Shown piece by piece: positions 20,631 through 28,057 of a DNA stretch of 28,057 nucleotides. The position numbers were made by a program, and so were the translations under genes. The DNA lies in the NCBI GenBank assembly GCA_958430865.1, contig CAUDNR010000283.1, positions 5,067-33,123 of the forward strand, given 5' to 3'. Under the pieces are notes generated by a model. The model worked only from the letters and a program-made list of their open reading frames with translations. It had not been told where the DNA came from and did not search any database. This DNA comes from Entrophospora sp. SA101 (Eukaryota > Glomeromycota > Glomeromycetes > Entrophosporales > Entrophosporaceae). Numbering within the stretch: the first letter of the stretch is position 1; each line of letters opens with the position of its first letter.

Positions 20631-21043
20631 TTAACTAGAACTTGCAATTTCAGCTGCTTGTTTTTTGTGATGTTGATTAAACCTAGATATCCATGATTTA
20701 ATTTGTTGGTGAGAAGGAATATCATCAGTTTCTAATTCATTGTTTTCAACACACACTTGAAGATTTTTAACATATCTTCAGGTGAAAATTTATTACTTTT
20801 TTCTATATTATCAGCCAAGAACATTTCTTTCAACTTTTCAACTACTTTTAAATCAAGTTTTTTACCACCTCTTTTTCTGAATTTTTGTTTACTTCTTAAA
20901 GCAAATCCAGGTATTAATTTTTCATTTAACAAGTTTTTTAAATCAGTATTATCAATTGTCAACAGAGAATAATTTATTTTATTATTATTGCTAAATTGGT
21001 CCAATCTCCATTTTATGTCCAACTTATCCCCAGATGAATCCAA
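20631..21043 (-). pseudogene. Transposon-associated coding relic
   Basis: The frame from 21043 runs 103 codons to a premature stop after 'KFSPEDMLK'. One frame over, the text continues 'LQVCVENNELETDDIPSHQQ', 'IKSWISRFNQHHKKQAAEIA' to a TAA at 20633-20631. So a single frame shift near 20755-20770 breaks an otherwise good protein of about 137 residues. Lys/Arg-rich 'RSKQKFRKRGGKK' precedes a helical region. It resembles the C-terminal part of repeated, transposon-linked proteins in Rhizophagus; that recognition is soft. It may belong with the hAT-like relic across the inserted element at 21057-21240. Confidence 0.5.
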
Positions 21044-21056
21044 ATTGTTTTCTTTA

Positions 21057-21240
21057 AGTCTGAATTCAAATCCATTTGAATCAAATTATATATTTGAATC
21101 AGTTCAAATCAAATCAAAACAAATCAAAACAAAGTACAATTCAGATTCAATTCAAATTTGAATTGAATGAAACAAATCAAAAATTAAGTGATTCGAATCA
21201 ATTCGAATTGGTTCAAATTTCATTGATTCATTCGGAGCCT
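21057..21240. mobile_element. Small inverted-repeat element with TTCAAAT arrays
   Basis: The right tip CATTCGGAGCC next to TA (21241-21242) matches the tips of the elements at 4022 and 12428. The left side, AGTCTGAATTCAAATCC after TA at 21055-21056, pairs with it imperfectly. The interior is almost wholly CAAATC/TTCGAAT-type repeats, replacing the CTCGAG arrays seen in the larger elements. It separates two transposon coding relics. Confidence 0.55.
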
Positions 21241-21265
21241 TAGATATGTTTTTGTGCTAAGAGAA

Positions 21266-21870
21266 TTATGTAATTTTGACTTGATTAAGTTTTGTAGTAG
21301 TTATATCAGTGGATTCATCTATTATAACTCCTACTCCTGACAATTCATTCCATATTTTTTCTGAGATAACTTCTGATAAAGCAGCTAACATGTCATTACC
21401 AGCAATTTCATTACTATATGAGAATGATTTATCAGAAATATCTGGTGTATGCAATTCTTTGCAAGTTGAACTAAAGATGGTAATTTTTCATAGGAATATG
21501 ATTTTGTGCAATATAATAAACAATCTTCATTATGCTTATAATATGTATATCACTTTCATTAATAAATTTGTCATTTAATTTTTCTACTAATCTTTCTGTT
21601 GGAAGTTTGGAAAGTTCTAACTTTTCTGCTTGTGATCTTGTGAATCCTTGTGACATTTTATTGCTGATTTTCTATTTATATTTTTTGAACCTAAATGAAT
21701 GTCAAAATTTTAATAATACTATATATATTAAATATTAGAAATAATTCTATTACAAACCTTCTTGGGCAAATTGATCTTTTCTTTTATGTTGAATGTAAAT
21801 TGTACAAATCATTTGTTTATGTATATGGTCATAATGAAGCCATTTATATTCAGATAACCATTTTGTTTGA
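21266..21870 (-). pseudogene. hAT-type (KIAA1586-like) transposase relic
   Basis: Reading downwards from about 21870: 'KWLSEYKWLHYDHIHKQMIC' and 'KRKDQFAQEG' resemble the TTF-type zinc-finger start of hAT transposases. An intron follows (GTTTGT donor near 21760, AAG/AGG acceptor near 21690), then 'SKNINRKSAIKCHKDSQDHK', 'LSKLPTERLVEKLNDKFI', 'IISIMKIVYYIAQNHIPMKN', and 'SGVGVIIDESTDITTTK', the D-E-S-T-D box that holds the first catalytic Asp of hAT enzymes. Frame shifts near 21635 and 21475 break it, and one zinc ligand appears changed to Tyr (C-T-I-Y where CxxC is expected). The catalytic core and dimerisation domain beyond 'TTTK' are gone. Confidence 0.7.
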
Positions 21871-22374
21871 AACTATTGATTGTTATTTTTTATTCAATTG
21901 ATTTAATTGATTTTCATTTTCATTTTCATATTCAATTCAGCAAGTTCAGCATCAAAAGTACTATTATTAGAATTTTCTTCTGGATGTAATAAACTGAAAT
22001 ATCAAAATAATTAATTTTTTACTTTGACAAAGAAAGAAGGCATTGGAAGAATTGATATTTATAGAACATACCTTGAGCTACTTCTAAATCCATACTCAAA
22101 TAAACTAATTTTTTATAATCATTAAAAAAAATATACTTATAAATTTTCCGATTGGCATTTTGCGCCCTGTAGCTAACTAATATACATATATATAATAGAG
22201 GTTCGTAGTTTTTTATGAAAACAATTTCCTTATTTGTATTTAGGTCAAAATTGACAAGGTTTTTTGTAATAAACTGATCACAGACATGACTTTTCATATA
22301 TTCTTAATTTAACGTTAACTTGAGTGACGACGAGTGGCGATAACCACCAACACCATTCTTATGATAAACACTTA

Positions 22375-22432
22375 CCCGGTAATATCTTCTTGCACTTCTT
22401 TTTGTCTTTTTGAATTATTTCTTGAAGACATT
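22375..22432 (-). pseudogene. Possible first exon of the hAT-like relic
   Basis: ATG at 22432 opens 'MSSRNNSKRQKEVQEDIT' and ends at a good GTAAGT donor. A downstream segment near 21900-21998, after a TTTCAG acceptor, reads 'LHPEENSNNSTFDAELAELN' in matching phase. This fits a 5' exon of the hAT-like gene, but the link is inferred from position and strand only. Confidence 0.4.
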
Positions 22433-22784
22433 TTTTGTTTTTTTTAGAAGAATTATTGCTTGATCGACAAACGCGTACACATTAATTATTTATGTTGACG
22501 CGAATTGTTTTTTTTTTTTTTGAAAAAACAATTTATTTTTCAATGATAAATACGAATGATGTTGTTTGGCATGGTTTGGATCTGAAGACGTGTTAATGAC
22601 AGAGGTACACTTTTTTTTGTATTGATGTCTTTTAGTTTATAAATATTTTAATTGAAATCAAAACGCGGAGCAGATCTTGTTGGGTAATTATAAGATCCTT
22701 ATCAAGATGACAACCAAATGAACGATTGGTATTTTGCTTTGCGTAATCGTTAATAATAATATTATTAATATTTATTACAAGATG
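22433..22784. other. Non-coding stretch, nothing identified
   Basis: Upstream DNA of the hAT-like relic, with poly-T tracts. No supportable gene. Confidence 0.3.
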
Positions 22785-23660
22785 TCAAAGTTGAAAAAGA
22801 GACATTTCGAGTATGCAATGTTTGATTATCGGAAATTTGCGGATGTTGAAGCACGCACGCTGTCTTGAACACTTTACAGTCATTCTCACACGTTCCTCGT
22901 GTGCACAAGGATAATCTGACCTGATGGACCTATGATACAATGATTCAGAATTCCGGGGGGAAATACGTGGCCCTGGAGTTTGCCGAGACTGCATCAATCG
23001 TCAAAGGCGCTTTTAACTAATCTTCCCTCGCCAGAGAAGGCTGCTGACACGCTAGCCGAAAAGTTGCCTACAACGATCCTATCTCTAGGGTAAAGATGGC
23101 TCTGCAACCAAGTCGCAACTCTGGAGGAATATTAAGAGAATCTGCAACTCGTTTCAAGCATAGGGAGGTTACAATTCAGAGCAGGGTTGGTGGCCCTGAA
23201 ATTGCATTTGGGTTCTGATGTTAGGAGGAAGGCTGTAAAATAAAATGGTTTGATATATTATAAATTAATCATTTCCCATAAACTTCCTGTTTCTCTTTAA
23301 TTTTTATTTTGACCAACTGAATTGGTTATTTAAATAAATGGGGTAGGGTTGTTGATGAGAAGGTGTGCCACCAACAAGACAGCAACCAGGACTCAAAACT
23401 CTGAATCCAAAACAACAACCCAGGTTGTATTGGAGAATTTTGAATCAGTTGGATATAACACAAAGCAAACACACCCAAATGCTGATCTCATCAGCAATCA
23501 ATCATATGGTAACAGCCAAGCCTGGTCCGAGAGGAAGATGAGGGAAAGTTTTGTCCAAAACCTTCCAACATGTGGGGTGCTTCAACTGTGGAGAAAATTC
23601 ATGGTGCTGAAGCGTGTGAAAGCACCTGACTGCGTGTTTGCGACAGGAAAGTTTTAATTA
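22785..23660 (+). pseudogene. Retroelement gag-like relic with broken CCHC knuckle
   Basis: This block is visibly richer in G and C than its surroundings. In pieces it reads as protein on the plus strand: 'GGKYVALEFAETASIVKGAF' near 22960, 'KAADTLAEKLPTTILSLG' near 23040, and a 102-codon frame at 23349-23657. At 23578-23617 the text 'CFNCGENS..GAEAC' fits a retroviral-type CX2CX4HX4C zinc knuckle in which two bases are missing at the His codon, shifting the frame. A knuckle after such a region is typical of gag or LINE ORF1 proteins. No reverse transcriptase is present. Family assignment is uncertain. Confidence 0.45.
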
Positions 23661-23850
23661 AATCTGATACCTGTGATCAACATCAGTTTTATTATTCATA
23701 AGGAACTATACAATGAGAAGGAGAATTATTTTTTGATCCTCAGGTAGACATACATTGTTAAGAGTTTCATTCATGCATGGCCTTGGTATTGTTACTATTT
23801 GGGTGATGAAATTGTTTGTTATGTCAATTATAACATCATGACCATCATGA

Positions 23851-24057
23851 ATATTTGATGGATGGAGGCAGTCACATACAAGGAGATGTTATGAGCAAGA
23901 CACAAAAAAATTAAAAGTCAATAATCTGCATAATGAATTTTTATCTGATTTATGTGTTAATGATGATGTTGGGATTGAGCTGGTTTTATTCACAAAAACC
24001 CCATTTCAAAAAATTGGATATTGTCAAGATAGATCTCAAGGTGTCAATCAAGGGTAA
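23851..24057 (+). CDS. Exon-like reading frame, unknown protein
   Basis: A 68-codon frame without an ATG reads as good protein: 'IFDGWRQSHTRRCYEQDTKK', 'LKVNNLHNEFLSDLCVNDDV', 'GIELVLFTKTPFQKIGYCQD', ending at TAA 24055-24057. It may be a last exon or a fragment of the element to its left. I do not recognise the family. Confidence 0.35.
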   Translation: MFDGWRQSHTRRCYEQDTKKLKVNNLHNEFLSDLCVNDDVGIELVLFTKTPFQKIGYCQDRSQGVNQG

Positions 24058-24222
24058 ATATAAATTATGTAAATATAATTTAGTCAATTTTTTATTTATT
24101 TAAATTTATTAGTGTAAAAGGAAATAGAAAATGCAATTATTTTTATTAGGTAAGAAATTTTTTATTATGTTTTTGACAAGATGATTTTTATTTAAGAATT
24201 TATTTACATGTTGATTAATGTA

Positions 24223-24580
24223 TGGTTGGCTCGGCCTAAAGACCTTCTATTGCTGCGCCATGCGGCCAAATTTCGTTCAAAAATGTAATAAAATTTTTTA
24301 AAAAATAGGACTTCACGTGATTTTGGTTTTCTTACTGCCAAATTTAGATACGATAGTAATATTTTCCTAAATTTAGAAATGATCATTCCTCGCGAGCATA
24401 GTAAAGTACATGTTTTAAAAAAGAATAGAACTCTACAACAAATAATTTTTGAGAAAATCTCTATTACATTAAAACTAAAGACATATTCTATCAACTGATA
24501 GAGCTATTTTTAAAAAGGTAGGACAGAAAGTGACTTCAATACTTTTAAAATTTGCCCAGAATTTTAGACCGAGCCAACTA
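24223..24580. mobile_element. TA-flanked miniature element (GTTGGCTCGG tips)
   Basis: The left tip TGGTTGGCTCGGCCTAAA pairs with the reverse complement of TTTAGACCGAGCCAACTA on the right, with two mismatches. TA lies on both sides (24221-24222, 24581-24582). The 358-bp interior is non-coding; a 96-codon minus-strand frame across it is a chance frame that includes the tip. It sits about 170 bases past the RPT1 stop, so it may lie in or near the RPT1 3' UTR. Confidence 0.75.
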
Positions 24581-24749
24581 TACCAATAATATATTTTTTT
24601 TCAATAATTTTGTTATTATATGATTTTTGGATTATTGTATATTTAAAAATGTAAAATTCTGTTTATTTTATTTAAAATAGTGATTTATTTATTTAATTAA
24701 TAATAATTAATAATTAATATAAAAACTTTTTTCATACTTTTTACTCTAA

Positions 24750-27428
<2,679 letters not shown>

Positions 27429-28057
27429 GTCTACGAATTTTTTTAAAAAATCTTATAAAATGATTTTCTTTGATTATGTATTTATATGGTGCGAATTATC
27501 AGGTAGGGGTTCCTCCCTGGTCATGTTCATCTGTAACAACTGTTGAAATATCATATTAATATTAACATGTAATTTGTGCAGTGATATTAATGAAAAGGGT
27601 TTAATGTGTTTGAATAATTTGTGATTTGGGTTTGGGATTGGGAGTTTTATATTTTTAATTTTGGTAGCATCTATGGTTGAATGCCATAAATTTCCCGAAT
27701 ATCCACATATTTTTACTTGGATAGTGTAGGAGGAGACTCCATAATCCTCGCATGCTCTTTCACTTAATTGTGACCGGTGAGACTGTAGCGTAATAGCCAC
27801 CTTGCACCAGTAAAATGATAAAATTTGTTGAATCAGATACTGGTTTGGCACCACCAAATCTTTGGGATCAATAATGTTTTTTCCAAGTCTGATTTCGCTG
27901 TTGGAAAAATCTAAAAGACATACAGCCCCCCAAAAAAGTAATGGCGGGGTGTTTTTTTATTATTAAAAAATTTTTTATATAAAAAAAAAATTATTTTTAA
28001 AAAATTTAAAAGTAAAAGATTATATTTTCGAAAGATTAGAATATAATGAATTTTCAT
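27429..28057. other. RPT1 upstream region, mixed repeat debris
   Basis: The RPT1 promoter should lie here, but I see no clear TATA box or proteasome control element. A 127-codon minus-strand frame (27857-27474) has no recognisable motif, and its start lies inside the 39-bp RPT1 copy, so I do not call it a gene. TTTTTTCCAA and TTGGAAAAAT near 27880-27910 form a small inverted repeat, and a G/C tract (CCCCCC, GGCGGGG) lies at 27926-27950. Confidence 0.4.
27830..27868 (+). repeat. 39-bp inverted copy of part of RPT1 exon 5
   Basis: These 39 bases are the exact reverse complement of 26866-26904 on the plus strand, i.e. the coding sense of RPT1 exon 5 appears here on the plus strand. They would encode '[13 protein letters not shown]'. 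Similarity stops sharply on both sides and includes no intron. The copy lies about 400 bases upstream of the RPT1 start codon. Confidence 0.95.

Noticed and set aside
24204..24494. 96-codon minus-strand frame
   Set aside because: It runs across the tip and interior of the TA-flanked miniature element.
27474..27857. 127-codon minus-strand frame upstream of RPT1
   Set aside because: Its start lies within the antisense of the 39-bp RPT1 copy and the protein shows no known motif; treated as chance or repeat debris.

Overview
The window looks like a nuclear contig from an AT-rich fungus, most likely an arbuscular mycorrhizal fungus (Glomeromycotina, Rhizophagus-like). Three things point there: spliced genes with short AT-rich introns; the start of a kinase gene whose CxxC-x9-CxxC linker, 'W-T-S-G-N' and 'L-E-W-I-P-F' motifs match the large Rhizophagus Tyr-kinase-like family; and a dense layer of broken DNA transposons and miniature inverted-repeat elements. 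The species call is inference; no rRNA or tRNA was found.

Layout, left to right. 1-476: 5' part of the kinase gene (minus strand). 0.7-5.96 kb: repeat-rich block with a foldback element, a hAT-type miniature element with a perfect 8-bp target duplication, a segment of more than 1 kb present twice in direct orientation around three coiled-coil exons, a TA-flanked inverted-repeat element with a GTTCGTTTT minisatellite inside it, and the 3' end of a Tc1-type transposase. 6.4-7.3 kb: two unidentified coding remnants. 8.27-9.96 kb: a complete ethanolamine kinase gene (minus strand, 8 exons, 363 aa). 10.7-12.4 kb: AACCCGTT repeats and a tandemly reiterated relative of the inverted-repeat element. 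12.7-15.2 kb: a DDE transposase relic between TACGGAA-rich inverted arrays. 15.3-20.6 kb: unidentified coding remnants and miniature elements. 20.6-22.4 kb: hAT-like and other transposon coding relics split by a small inverted-repeat element. 22.8-24.1 kb: a GC-richer, gag-like relic with a broken CCHC knuckle and an exon-like reading frame. 24.22-24.58 kb: another TA-flanked miniature element. 24.75-27.43 kb: a complete RPT1 gene for a 26S proteasome ATPase (minus strand, 17 exons, 434 aa). 27.43-28.06 kb: RPT1 upstream DNA, which holds a 39-bp perfect inverted copy of part of RPT1 exon 5.

Only ethanolamine kinase (phospholipid synthesis) and RPT1 (protein degradation) are demonstrably intact. 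They are unrelated housekeeping genes separated by about 15 kb of transposon debris; nothing suggests a shared pathway. I did not find a clear new multi-gene system. The most unusual signals are the exon-5 micro-copy, the apparently mismatch-free 1.06-kb duplication, the inverted-repeat element family whose tips are conserved while the inner iterated sequence changes, and a GC-AG intron in RPT1.
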